DNA from: Pseudomonadota bacterium
Lineage (GTDB): Bacteria; Tectomicrobia; Entotheonellia; Entotheonellales; Entotheonellaceae
Direction: 5' to 3'
DNA length: 39,117 nucleotides
NCBI GenBank assembly: GCA_005777235.1
Contig: SXND01000086.1
Span: forward strand, 1-39,117
Shown here: positions 8,803-16,214 of the stretch, piece by piece
How the letters are laid out: each line of letters starts with the position of its first letter
How positions within the stretch are numbered: position 1 is the stretch's first letter
Notes under the pieces: model-generated
Told to the model about the DNA's origin: nothing
The model's database searches: none
The model's input: only the letters and a program-made list of their open reading frames with translations
Translations under genes and position numbers: made by a program

Positions 8803-8815
8803 CGTGGGGCGGCGC
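8790..8815. terminator. GC-rich hairpin between convergent genes (candidate terminator)
   Basis: GCGCCGCCC (8790-8798) pairs exactly with GGGCGGCGC (8807-8815) across an 8-nt loop and overlaps the sppA stop codon. It lies in the 25-bp gap between convergent genes and could stop transcription from both sides. There is no U-tract, so Rho-independent function is uncertain. Confidence 0.45.
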
Positions 8816-8827
8816 GGCGACGGGGAC

Positions 8828-9361
8828 TCAGTGGGCGCGGAGGTCATCGAGCAAGCGGGTGCGCTCGGCGGGCGTGGCACGCCGCAAGGCCTCCTGCAGG
8901 CGCTGCCGCTCTTCCGGGGACAAACGTCGTAAGACCTCCCGTAGGCGTTTACGCTCTTCCGGGGAGCCACGCCGGGATTCGTCCCGCAGGCGCTGCCGTT
9001 CTTCCGGGGGCAGACGCTGGAATTCCTGGTAACGCTGTTCTAAGCGTTGGCGCTGTTCAGGGGCGAGTTGTTTCCAGGCGTGCCAGCGTTCACGGAGTTG
9101 GGTGCGGCGTTCCTCCGGTAGTTGGGCCCAGCGTCGCAAATTCTGCCGAATGCGCTGTTGCTCTTCCGGCGGTAAGGCCCGGAGTGCTTTGGATTCTTTC
9201 TCCAACCACGCCCGCTCCGCTGGCGACAATTTTTCCACTTTTTCACGCCCTTTGCTGCCCTGCGCCGCCGTCTGGCCTGGCCCCCCGAGGCACCAGCCCA
9301 ACACGACGAGCCAGAGGACGACAGCGCAGGCGGCCCTAGAGCGCGATATCAAGCTGCTCAA
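8828..9361 (-). CDS. DUF3106-like secreted helical-repeat protein, third gene of the ECF sigma operon
   Basis: A probable exported protein of about 177 residues: a hydrophobic signal-like segment (AVVLWLVVLGWCLGG), then an Arg/Glu-rich helical domain resembling DUF3106. The mature part is eight repeats of a helix unit built on L(S/P)PEERQRL. The first four units are 18 residues long and the last four 15-16. I propose a TTG start at 9361, preceded by GAAGAGG. The gene then overlaps the anti-sigma gene by 26 bp, implying translational coupling; an ATA further upstream would be a less likely start. By position it may be a periplasmic partner or sensor acting on the anti-sigma factor, analogous in layout to metal-sensing sigma systems. 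That role is inference; function is unknown. Confidence 0.7.
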   Translation of the reverse strand: MSSLISRSRAACAVVLWLVVLGWCLGGPGQTAAQGSKGREKVEKLSPAERAWLEKESKALRALPPEEQQRIRQNLRRWAQLPEERRTQLRERWHAWKQLAPEQRQRLEQRYQEFQRLPPEERQRLRDESRRGSPEERKRLREVLRRLSPEERQRLQEALRRATPAERTRLLDDLRAH

Positions 9362-9830
9362 GAGTGTCCACCTCTTCCAGTAAGTCAAGATACTGCACAA
9401 GATCAAGGTCTGCGCCTAGCGACGCGGCCTCACCGCGCACATACCCCACGGTAGCGGTGCGACGCTGTTGGTACTGGCTCCGGAGCACAGGCAGCGTTCC
9501 GAGCAGCAGTAGGCACACAGCCGCGGCAACGAAAACCGGCCGCGGCACACCGAGCAGGTCGCGCACATGGAAGCGACGTCGGGCAGGCGCCGTGGTTTCC
9601 TCGTGCTGGAGACGCTGGCGTAGCGTCACCCCAAAACGCTCCCAGGACAGCGCCGAAGGCTCTGGGATCGGCATACTCTGGACGAGATGGAACGTGTGTC
9701 GCAACTCATCTGCAAGTGCGGCACAGGCGAGGCAGGTCGTGAGGTGTGCCGCCACCTGGCGTTGCTTCCTGGGGGACAACTCTCCCTCAACAAAGGTCAG
9801 GACGTGTGGTTGGATTCGTCGGCAACGCAT
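9336..9830 (-). CDS. Anti-sigma factor with N-terminal zinc-finger (ZAS) domain and one membrane segment
   Basis: A 164-residue protein expected to hold the ECF sigma factor at the membrane. The N-terminal domain has the H-x3-C-x2-C motif of zinc-binding anti-sigma factors (H29, C33, C36 in HLTTCLACAAL). A Pro/Arg-rich linker leads to a single transmembrane helix at about 99-116 (VFVAAAVCLLLLGTLPVL) and a short extracytoplasmic tail rich in Asp, Glu and Leu. The ATG at 9830 lies 1 bp after the sigma stop codon, with GAGG about 11 bases upstream; an in-frame ATG at 9839 overlaps the sigma gene and has poor spacing. The downstream helical-repeat gene begins inside this one. The family is clear; the signal sensed is not. 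Confidence 0.85.
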   Translation of the reverse strand: MRCRRIQPHVLTFVEGELSPRKQRQVAAHLTTCLACAALADELRHTFHLVQSMPIPEPSALSWERFGVTLRQRLQHEETTAPARRRFHVRDLLGVPRPVFVAAAVCLLLLGTLPVLRSQYQQRRTATVGYVRGEAASLGADLDLVQYLDLLEEVDTLEQLDIAL

Positions 9831-9831
9831 A

Positions 9832-10419
9832 TTAACCATCCTCACCAAAACCCGCGAGCTGGACTCGCAGTTTCTGGAGTGCATGAAACACATTGGCGCG
9901 TGCGGCCCCTTCTGAGCACTGTAACGCCGCACCAATCTCGCGATAGGACAGACTCTGATGCACACGCAGCGTGAGTGCGGCCCGTTGCTGGGGAGGTAAG
10001 GTCGCAATCGCCTGCGTCAGTGCGTGCTGCTGCTCTGCGGCCAGGAGGTCACGCAGCGGCTGGGCGCTGTCTCGTGGCGCCTCCGGCATCTCCGGCACCA
10101 GCTCCATCCGACTGCTGCGTTTGCGATAGTTCAAACAAAGATGAACTGCAATGCGATACAGCCAGGTATAAAAACTGGAGCGCCGATGGAAACCTTTGAG
10201 GGCCCGATAGGCTTGCAGAAAGGTCTCTTGGGCTAAGTCTTGGGCATCGTCCACGCTCAGAGTGATACGGTAGGCCAGCCGATATACATCGTGCTGATAC
10301 TTCTGCACAAGCGTATCAAAGGCAGCACGTTCGCCAGCCAAAAAGTGGTCAATTAACTCAAAATCACTGAGCTCCTCGGGTGGCACTGCGACTTCCCTAA
10401 CCTGTAGGCACGTGACCAC
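9832..10419 (-). CDS. ECF RNA polymerase sigma factor (sigma-70 family, RpoE-like)
   Basis: A 195-residue sigma factor containing only regions 2 and 4, as in group IV (ECF) factors. Region 2 spans about residues 19-78, with DAQDLAQETFLQAYRAL as the core-binding and -10 recognising helix. Region 4 spans about 132-190, with LPPQQRAALTLRVHQSLSYREIG and the helix-turn-helix CSEGAARANVFHALQKLR. It starts with GTG at 10419, supported by AGGAGGT about nine bases upstream. It is the first gene of a three-gene operon with its anti-sigma factor and a helical-repeat protein. A motif matching ECF promoters lies about 80 bp upstream on the same strand, suggesting autoregulation. Confidence 0.92.
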   Translation of the reverse strand: MVTCLQVREVAVPPEELSDFELIDHFLAGERAAFDTLVQKYQHDVYRLAYRITLSVDDAQDLAQETFLQAYRALKGFHRRSSFYTWLYRIAVHLCLNYRKRSSRMELVPEMPEAPRDSAQPLRDLLAAEQQHALTQAIATLPPQQRAALTLRVHQSLSYREIGAALQCSEGAARANVFHALQKLRVQLAGFGEDG

Positions 10420-10497
10420 TGACCGTCCACCTCCTCTGCCGGCACGCCAGGCCGTCTCGGTAGCGCTGTGCGGTGCTTAGGTACTCTTGTGTTTAGA

Positions 10498-10522
10498 GAC
10501 GTGGTCCAGGCCGTTTGTTACA
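10498..10522 (-). promoter_or_regulatory. Candidate ECF-type promoter of the sigma/anti-sigma operon
   Basis: On the minus strand TGTAAC (10522-10517) is followed after 15 bases by CGTC (10501-10498) and then TCTAA. This resembles the TGTAAC / CGTC pattern of many self-regulated ECF operons. Transcription would begin near 10490, leaving a leader of about 70 nt before the GTG start. The same pattern occurs once more inside the rhomboid coding region, so chance matches do happen. Confidence 0.5.
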
Positions 10523-10549
10523 TCATCATCGCGGATAAGCGACAGCGAC

Positions 10550-10618
10550 AGGCTTGCGCCGGCCGCAAGCCTCGGGGATTGCTCTCCAGAGGTGAGGCGC
10601 TTTCTCAGGCTGGAGAGC
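10550..10618. other. Pair of strong hairpins
   Basis: The first hairpin has a 9-bp stem (10550-10558 with 10564-10572) and a 5-nt loop. The second has a 9-bp stem (10581-10589 with 10610-10618) and a 20-nt loop. Neither is followed by a T-tract. They lie upstream of the sigma operon promoter and might end a lost transcript or belong to a small structured RNA. Confidence 0.4.
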
Positions 10619-10649
10619 CTTGGCATAATTGACTAAAAAGTTCCAGGAG

Positions 10650-10678
10650 ATCCCATCCTTCAGGGCGGGGAGGACGTC
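10650..10678 (-). mobile_element. Possible right-end remnant of an IS200/IS605-type element
   Basis: Read on the minus strand the segment contains CCCCGCCCTGAAGGATGGGAT. This imperfect hairpin (CCCGCCCT with AGGATGGG) closely resembles the GC-rich hairpin often found at the right end of IS200/IS605 elements just after tnpB. No tnpB-like translation and no left-end hairpin is visible on the adjacent side, so only a fragment would remain. Identification rests on this short motif alone. Confidence 0.3.
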
Positions 10679-10997
10679 CACTTGCCGCCACGAAATCTCA
10701 TGAGAGAAAGATGTTCTGCATACTCACGGCGTGTCGTCATGCTCCATAAACCATACATCGCCTCATAACGTTGTCTGCTCCTGCCCATATCACGCGCCGT
10801 GGTGTCTGGAGTAGCGCCGTGGTATCCTGGTTCCGCACCGTGGTCACGGAGTACGCGGATTATGGGTCCGAGTATGACCGTGCTGTGCATGCGACCATGA
10901 AAACACTCTATGCCTGGGTTGGAATGACCCACAAACGCCACTGCGCAGGTGGCTCCCGGAATCCCCAGGCTGCACCCGTAGGGAAGTTCAAGCGCGT

Positions 10998-11945
10998 ATG
11001 ATACACCTGTCTGGCCGCCGTCCCGTCTCTGCCAAAGCCTCTCGAGTATTCTTGGTGAGTTGCTTTCTGCTAGCTGTGTGCCCTGTCCTCTCGATGGCAC
11101 CACCGGACGCCGCACCGTTGAAAGTGGCGGCGACGATCTTTCCCCTGTATGATCTCGTGCGCCAAGTCGCTGGTCCGTCTGTTGACGTTACGCTGTTGGT
11201 GCCCCCGGGGGCGAGTCCGCACACCTTTACCGTCAGGCCCGGCACGGTCCGCGCCCTCGCCGGCTGTGCGGCGGTGTTTACCATCGGGCATGGTCTGGAC
11301 ACCTGGATCACCCGGTTGGCGCGGGAAGTTGGCATTTCCCGAACGATTGTGACTGATACCGGCATCCCGTTGCGGAAGGGCGCTCAGGCGCATCAGCACA
11401 CGGGCCACACCCACCGAGCCCAGACGGCGTCGGAGAGCGTTGATCCGCATTATTGGCTCACGATTCCCAACGCTAGCCTGATGGTGCAGACTATCGCCAC
11501 CGCGCTGGGGGAACTCGACCCGTCAGCCGCGACAGCGTATCAGCAGCGCGCACTGGCCTATCAGGAACAATTGCGCGGTGTCGATGCCGACATCCGGCGT
11601 GTGCTGGCAGATCTGCCACGGCGCGATATCGCCACCTTTCACATGGCGTTTGCCTATTTTGCCGAGGCCTACGGTCTCAACGTCGTTGCTGTGTTTGAGC
11701 CTGCTCCTGGCAAAGAGCCATCTCCCCGGTACGTCGAGGCGTTTCAGCGGCAAGTGCGGGCGCATAAACTCCGCGTGGTCTTTGTGGAACCGCAACTGTC
11801 GGAAACGGCCTTGCGTGGGCTCACGAAAGACCTCGGGATTACCCTGCGTCCCCTGAATCCCGAGGGGGGCATGCCAGGCGCCGACAGTTACATCGCCTTG
11901 ATGCAGTACAATGCTACGCAGATTGCGGCGGCATTACGCGAGTGA
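10998..11945 (+). CDS. znuA: Zinc/manganese ABC transporter substrate-binding protein (ZnuA/TroA family)
   Basis: A 315-residue periplasmic metal-binding protein of the cluster A-I family. It has a signal sequence of about 33 residues ending near VLSMAPPDA. The mature protein begins with KVAATIFPLYDLVRQVAG, and the likely metal ligands H75 (SPHTF), H151 (DPHYW), H215 (TFHMAFAYF) and the Asp of GADSY are present. A short His-rich loop (about 131-139, AHQHTGHTH) is typical of zinc-binding ZnuA proteins, so zinc is my preferred substrate, but manganese cannot be excluded. The permease gene follows after 12 bp. No ATPase gene accompanies the pair. The ATG at 10998 is the first in frame; its ribosome-binding site is weak. 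Confidence 0.87.
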   Translation: MIHLSGRRPVSAKASRVFLVSCFLLAVCPVLSMAPPDAAPLKVAATIFPLYDLVRQVAGPSVDVTLLVPPGASPHTFTVRPGTVRALAGCAAVFTIGHGLDTWITRLAREVGISRTIVTDTGIPLRKGAQAHQHTGHTHRAQTASESVDPHYWLTIPNASLMVQTIATALGELDPSAATAYQQRALAYQEQLRGVDADIRRVLADLPRRDIATFHMAFAYFAEAYGLNVVAVFEPAPGKEPSPRYVEAFQRQVRAHKLRVVFVEPQLSETALRGLTKDLGITLRPLNPEGGMPGADSYIALMQYNATQIAAALRE

Positions 11946-11957
11946 GGGGAGTATGGT

Positions 11958-12782
11958 GTGTTTGAGGCATTAAGCTATCCTTTTATGCAACGGGCCCTGG
12001 CTGCCGGCGTCTTGGTGGGCGTGATGACGAGCCTCCTAGGCGTGCTAGTGGTCCTGCGGCGCTCGGCCTTTTTCGGTGATGCCATTGCCCATGCCGCTCT
12101 GACCGGCGTGGCGGTAGGAGTCTTGACGGGGTGGAATCCGTTGCTGGCCGCAGCAGGGGTGGGCGTAGGCATTGCAATGTCCCTCCATGTGGTGGAACGA
12201 CGCAGCCAGCTGGCGCTCGATACCGTGCTGGGGTTTGTCCTGCCCTTTTTTCTGGCCGTCGGTGTGCTACTGCTCAGTCTGACACCAGGCTATCAACCCG
12301 ATCTCGTCAGTTTTCTGTTTGGCAGTATTCTCACGGTCAGTCACGATAACTTACTGGTCATCATCACGATTACAGTCGTCGTCCTGGGATTTTTATTGCG
12401 CTTCCGTCACCAGCTGATTTTCGCCACGTTTGATGAAGATGCCGCCCATCTCGCAGGGATTCGCGTCGGCTTGGTTCTCACGAGTTATTATGTCCTCCTG
12501 GCGCTGGTGATCATTGCCAGCATCCGCACCGTGGGCACCGTACTGGTGACGGCCCTCCTGGTGATTCCCGCGGCGACGGCCAAACTCCTGGCGCGCTCCC
12601 TACGACAAATGTTCGTGCTCACGCCCGTGATTGGGACGGCCAGCGTCCTGGGAGGCATGTATAGCTCTTACTACCTCGATCTCCCCTCGGGACCGGCGAT
12701 TGTCGTGCTGTCGGGCTTGCTCTTTCTCGTGGTGGGCGTGAGCCATGGGAGCTTTCTCCGTGGCAAACGCCGGGCACGTTAA
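11958..12782 (+). CDS. znuB: Metal ABC transporter permease (ZnuB family)
   Basis: A 274-residue integral membrane protein of the ABC-3 (zinc/manganese/iron) permease family with about eight hydrophobic segments. Typical features include SLLGVLVVLRRSAFFGDAIAHAALTG near the N-terminus, the region around FATFDEDAAHLAGIRV expected to contact the ATPase, and the late VGTVLVTALLVIPAATAKLL segment. It starts with GTG at 11958; GAGGGGA lies about 8 bases before. A nearer ATG at 11953 is out of frame and hits a stop within six codons. It should work with the binding protein encoded just upstream. The nucleotide-binding subunit is not in the window. The gene ends 34 bp from the convergent nuoB. Confidence 0.9.
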   Translation: MFEALSYPFMQRALAAGVLVGVMTSLLGVLVVLRRSAFFGDAIAHAALTGVAVGVLTGWNPLLAAAGVGVGIAMSLHVVERRSQLALDTVLGFVLPFFLAVGVLLLSLTPGYQPDLVSFLFGSILTVSHDNLLVIITITVVVLGFLLRFRHQLIFATFDEDAAHLAGIRVGLVLTSYYVLLALVIIASIRTVGTVLVTALLVIPAATAKLLARSLRQMFVLTPVIGTASVLGGMYSSYYLDLPSGPAIVVLSGLLFLVVGVSHGSFLRGKRRAR

Positions 12783-12816
12783 AGGGTACGGCGTCTGTGC
12801 CTCGGGGGCGCGTCGG

Positions 12817-13446
12817 CTAGTGGTGCGCTGTGGAGCCGACCCCCTGCCAGGCGTGGAGGGCTCTGGGGTCATGCGCTCCAACGACGGAGGCCGCCTGGGT
12901 ATTGACTGGGGGAGAGACATGCACCAACTGGGCTTCTGAGTACACCCGGCCATCGACCATCAACGGCGTTTGGCGATCCAGGACGTCTTCGCGCTCGACC
13001 TTCTGTTGCAAGAGTATCAGCCCTTCGAGGACCGCTTCTGGCCGTGGTGGACAGCCGGCAATATAGACATCAACGGGGATGATGCGATCAATACCCTGGA
13101 CGGTGGCATAGTTGCGATAGAAGCCACCGGAGGAGGCACAGGCCCCAAACGCCACGACCCATTTTGGCTCACACATCTGGTCGTACACGCGCTTGAGCAC
13201 TGGGGCAATTTTATGGTTGATCGTGCCCACGACCATCAGTAAGTCGGCCTGGCGTGGTGAAAAGCGTGGAAATTCGGCCCCAAAGCGGGACACATCGTAA
13301 TGCGAACCCCAGGTCGCCATGAACTCCATGCCACAGCACGCTGTGACAAACGGAAAGGGAAAGAAGGAGTACTTCCGGCCCCAATTGATGATGTTGTTGA
13401 GCTTCGAGGTAACGACACTCGACCCGAACATGGTTTCAAGGCCCAT
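12817..13446 (-). CDS. nuoB: NADH-quinone oxidoreductase subunit B (NuoB), stand-alone
   Basis: The complex I subunit that binds the last iron-sulfur cluster (N2) next to the quinone site. All four expected cysteines are seen: the adjacent pair C37-C38 in TACCGMEF, C103 in FGACASSGG and C132 in AGCPPRPE. At 209 residues it has a C-terminal tail of about 50 residues beyond the compact core (after LLQQKVERED), of unclear role. The ATG at 13446 has a good AAAGGAGT site five bases upstream. No other nuo genes are adjacent: it lies between a metal-importer permease and a CBS-domain membrane protein. It may be a dispersed copy, or the nuo operon may be split in this genome. A related [NiFe] hydrogenase small-subunit homologue is less likely given the sequence. 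Confidence 0.9.
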   Translation of the reverse strand: MGLETMFGSSVVTSKLNNIINWGRKYSFFPFPFVTACCGMEFMATWGSHYDVSRFGAEFPRFSPRQADLLMVVGTINHKIAPVLKRVYDQMCEPKWVVAFGACASSGGFYRNYATVQGIDRIIPVDVYIAGCPPRPEAVLEGLILLQQKVEREDVLDRQTPLMVDGRVYSEAQLVHVSPPVNTQAASVVGAHDPRALHAWQGVGSTAHH

Positions 13447-13567
13447 CTGGACTCCTTTACATGGTACGTATGGACACCGTTCACTGGCTCATCGAGGTGC
13501 CGCGTAGTGTAGACAACACGGCACGGATACACAAGCGTCCCGGCACACTTGCCATTGGTACCCGTGA

Positions 13568-14872
13568 CTACGGCACCGGCAAGGTCATCTCCAAGCGCTC
13601 AATGCGTAAATGATGCATCGCCGTGACACGTAACGTGACGCCTTGGAGATGGATATGCTCCCCGACCGTGGGGAGGTGTTCCAGGGTGGCGAGGACGAGC
13701 CCGGCCACGGTGACATAGGAGCCCGTCGGCAGCGTCAGTTGATAGCGCTCGTTGAGTTCTTCAACGGAGAGATCGCCAGGAATACTCAGACGCCCCTCGG
13801 CGGTGGTTTGGACGTTTTCGAGGCCGTCATCTTCATCAAACTCATCAAAAATCTCGCCGACGATTTCCTCAATGAGGTCTTCGAGTGTCACCAGCCCGAG
13901 GGTGCCACCGTACTCGTCCACCACAATGGCCATGTGGGCGTTGCGGGCTTGCAGAGCCCGCATGAGCGTGTCCACACGCATCATCTCCGGGATAAAAAAC
14001 GGCTCGCGCATGATAGCAGTGACAGAGAAGGTGTCCGGCGTCTCGAAGAAATCGAGCAAGTCTTTGAGCAGTACCACCCCCACAATGTGGTCCAAATCTT
14101 CCTCGTAGACCGGTAAACGCGAATAGCCACTCTGGCGTATGGTTTCGACGACTTTGACCAGCGGCCAGCTGCGCTCAATCGCTTCGATCTCGGTGCGCGG
14201 GGTCATGGCTTGACGCACACTTGTATGGGCCATATCGAACACCCCGGCAATCATATCCGCGTCCGCCTCGTCGACGAGACCGTGTTTCTGGCTTTCGGAC
14301 AGCAGCAGGAGGAGTTCCTCCGGCGCGTGCACGCGTTCGGCGTAGGTCGGTGGGCGGATGGACAGCAGATGGAGAAATCCCAAGGCACTGTGGTTGAGCA
14401 GCCAGATGGCGGGCCAGAAGAAGTTGGTGAACCACAGTAAGGGGCCCGAGACCCAGCGGCTGACCTGCTCAGGGTGCAACAAAGCCAACGACTTTGGGGT
14501 GAGCTCCCCGAGCACAATATGTAAGTAGGTGATGCAGCTAAAGGCTAGCGTGCTGGCCACCGTGTGCGTGGACAAGGTTGCGAAAGGGGCCGGCAAGCCG
14601 CTGAAGAGGTGTGTGATGAGCGTGGCGAGGGTCGCTTCCCCGATCCAGCCGAGCGCGAGAGAGGCCAGCGTAATCCCGAGTTGCGTGCTGGAGAGACAAT
14701 CGTCGAGGTGTTGCAGCGCTTTGAGGGCCAGACGGGCTTTGCGGTCTCCAGCCTCGGCTAGGGTCTGGAGGCGGGTCAGGCGAGCGCCAACGAGGGCAAA
14801 CTCCGCGGCCACAAAGAAGGCATTCAGACCAACCAGTGTGCAAATCGCACACACTTTTGCCAGAAGCTCCAT
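13568..14872 (-). CDS. CNNM/hemolysin-C type membrane protein (DUF21, CBS pair, CorC_HlyC domain)
   Basis: A 434-residue inner-membrane protein of the HlyC/CorC (CNNM) family, generally linked to magnesium/cobalt efflux or homeostasis. The order is a DUF21 transmembrane domain (about 1-185), two CBS domains (about 200-325, with SRLPVYEEDLDHIVGVVLLKD and MAIVVDEYGGTLGLVTLEDLIEEIVGEI), and the C-terminal transporter-associated CorC_HlyC domain (about 345-430). The product is of normal length with no missing part. The ribosome-binding site at 14872 is weak. Neighbours give no functional clue; the nuoB gene follows downstream on the same strand after ~120 bp. Despite the historic name it is not expected to be a toxin. 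Confidence 0.88.
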   Translation of the reverse strand: MELLAKVCAICTLVGLNAFFVAAEFALVGARLTRLQTLAEAGDRKARLALKALQHLDDCLSSTQLGITLASLALGWIGEATLATLITHLFSGLPAPFATLSTHTVASTLAFSCITYLHIVLGELTPKSLALLHPEQVSRWVSGPLLWFTNFFWPAIWLLNHSALGFLHLLSIRPPTYAERVHAPEELLLLLSESQKHGLVDEADADMIAGVFDMAHTSVRQAMTPRTEIEAIERSWPLVKVVETIRQSGYSRLPVYEEDLDHIVGVVLLKDLLDFFETPDTFSVTAIMREPFFIPEMMRVDTLMRALQARNAHMAIVVDEYGGTLGLVTLEDLIEEIVGEIFDEFDEDDGLENVQTTAEGRLSIPGDLSVEELNERYQLTLPTGSYVTVAGLVLATLEHLPTVGEHIHLQGVTLRVTAMHHLRIERLEMTLPVP

Positions 14873-15026
14873 AGGTACTCGCTAGAAAGAGGCCCTGCGC
14901 GCGCCAAGCATCTCAACGAGACTCCGGGCTGCGGTGCCTCCCCCTCCCAGCATCTGAGAGCAAGGAGGCAAACGTCGCATGGTCGCCCTACTCGTGCCTG
15001 CGGTGCAGGGGAGGGTCACAACCGCA

Positions 15027-15506
15027 TTAGTGCAACGTGCGCGTTACCTGAGGCCAGCGCTCCGTAATCGCCCGTCTTTGGGTCGCGGTGAGGCGTGTCC
15101 ACTGGGCTTGTCGTGCCGCATCAGGATCAATGTCCAGGAGCCCACAGAGCACCCCAAAATCGGGCTGATGAAAGACGAAGGTGGCGGCTTCCCAAAAGCT
15201 ATCGTCCAACCCATGTTCCAGATCATGCTGCGCCGTACGGAGCACTGCCCCTAACAACTGGGCGCAGGCATCATAGGGAATCGCTTCGCTCGGCACGGGA
15301 TGATAGGCTGTGCATACGGCGCAACTTAAGCCTGTCCACCCTTTTTCGGCGGCAATCCCCAGGCAAGTACTATAATAGGTACAGTTATATTGCGCATGTC
15401 CGACACTGGTGGACGCGGGTTGAGGATTGAGCGCTTTCGCGGTGGCGACGGCGGCGGGACTGCTGACGTGGAGGGGGCGTGATAGAGATACAGACGGTCC
15501 AGCCAT
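15027..15506 (-). CDS. Hypothetical protein with a conserved-looking Cys motif
   Basis: A predicted 159-residue soluble protein that I cannot assign. Its N-terminal ~35 residues look disordered (Ser/Ala/Pro-rich). Next comes a cysteine cluster, NCTYYSTCLGIAAEKGWTGL followed by SCAVC, i.e. C-x5-C-x14-C-x2-C, which could bind a metal. I have a general impression of similar C...C...GW.G.SC..C motifs in small deltaproteobacterial proteins, but cannot verify it. The C-terminal half is helical with a Trp-rich end. I chose ATG 15506, with GAGGAG nine bases upstream, over a TTG at 15530. The upstream ~90 bp is noticeably AT-richer than its surroundings and probably carries its promoter. Confidence 0.6.
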   Translation of the reverse strand: MAGPSVSLSRPLHVSSPAAVATAKALNPQPASTSVGHAQYNCTYYSTCLGIAAEKGWTGLSCAVCTAYHPVPSEAIPYDACAQLLGAVLRTAQHDLEHGLDDSFWEAATFVFHQPDFGVLCGLLDIDPDAARQAQWTRLTATQRRAITERWPQVTRTLH

Positions 15507-15620
15507 CCCTTGCAACTCCTCGTGTGTCAAAGATTACCTCACACCGCAGGCTGCTGGTATTCTACTGGGGTGTAACAATCTAGAGGTCAGAAGACAATTA
15601 GAGTTAGCATAACATATTTG

Positions 15621-16214
15621 TCATCTTGTGGCAATGTTGTTACGCTGACGCGCCCCAGCTGCGTCCTCGTTCGCTGGTCCTTGTAGGCGTGCTGCGACAA
15701 TGCCCGCGAGCAGCCCAAACAGGTGCGCTTCCCAGGACACCCCGAGGCGGGTGGGCAGAATGCCCCACAGCATCCCGCCATAGAACAGCACCGTGAGGGC
15801 TGCGGCACTGAGGGCGTACAGATCACGGCGGTACCAACCGCGCGCCACGAGATACCCAAAATAGCCAAAGATCAGGCCACTCGCTCCGACATGCGACGCA
15901 GTACGACCAAAGAGCCAGACCCCAGCCCCGCCGAGCATGGTAATGCACAGTGACACTTCGAGAAAGCGCGCTTTGCCCTGCATCATCACCAGCCCTCCGA
16001 GGAGCGTCAGGGGGAGCGTGTTGAGTAAGAGATGCACGACACTGCCATGCAGGAACGGACTGAGGGGAATGCCCACCAACCCCCACATGGTACGTGGCAC
16101 AATGCCCCAGCGACTCAGACGATGGCCCAGCAATACGTTACATAGCTCAATCACCCACAACACCGCAACGCCTTGTAGGAGGAAACGCGCATGCTCTTTT
16201 ACAGATTGCAGCAT
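15621..16214 (-). CDS. Rhomboid family intramembrane serine protease
   Basis: A polytopic membrane protease that cleaves transmembrane substrates using a Ser-His dyad. The catalytic Ser lies in HVGASGLIFGYFGY (GxSG motif) and the His in SWEAHLFGLLAGIVAA. The oxyanion-region helix SPFLHGSVVHLLLNTLPL is intact. About six transmembrane segments follow a short cytoplasmic N-terminus. I prefer the ATG at 16214, with GGAG six bases upstream; a longer reading from a GTG at 16313 adds 33 residues of low-complexity basic sequence. The C-terminal ~20 residues are polar. It is divergent from recQ. Substrate unknown. Confidence 0.87.
   Translation of the reverse strand: MLQSVKEHARFLLQGVAVLWVIELCNVLLGHRLSRWGIVPRTMWGLVGIPLSPFLHGSVVHLLLNTLPLTLLGGLVMMQGKARFLEVSLCITMLGGAGVWLFGRTASHVGASGLIFGYFGYLVARGWYRRDLYALSAAALTVLFYGGMLWGILPTRLGVSWEAHLFGLLAGIVAARLQGPANEDAAGARQRNNIATR

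Larger units (their letters stand above)
10523..10997. other. Long intergenic region upstream of the sigma operon and of the metal-importer gene
   Basis: No credible gene is visible. Two strong hairpins lie at 10550-10572 (AGGCTTGCG / CGCAAGCCT) and 10581-10618 (GCTCTCCAG / CTGGAGAGC). A transposon-end-like hairpin follows near 10650-10675. The remaining ~300 bp to the importer gene show no recognisable domain in any frame, no tRNA, and no obvious AT-rich Zur/Fur-type palindrome. Confidence 0.45.

Noticed and set aside
6246-8970. Long minus-strand open frames (355 and 571 codons) opposite gdhA and sppA
   Set aside because: They mirror strong coding sequence on the other strand, are rich in Arg/Gly/His and show no family motif.
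10660-11115. Minus-strand open frame of 151 codons ending in GGKWTSSPP
   Set aside because: No recognisable domain, overlaps the start of the znuA gene, and its end is explained by a transposon-end-like hairpin.
16118-16142. Second TGTAAC-N15-CGTC match on the minus strand
   Set aside because: It lies inside the first membrane segment of the rhomboid coding sequence, encoding CNVLLGHR, so it is probably chance.
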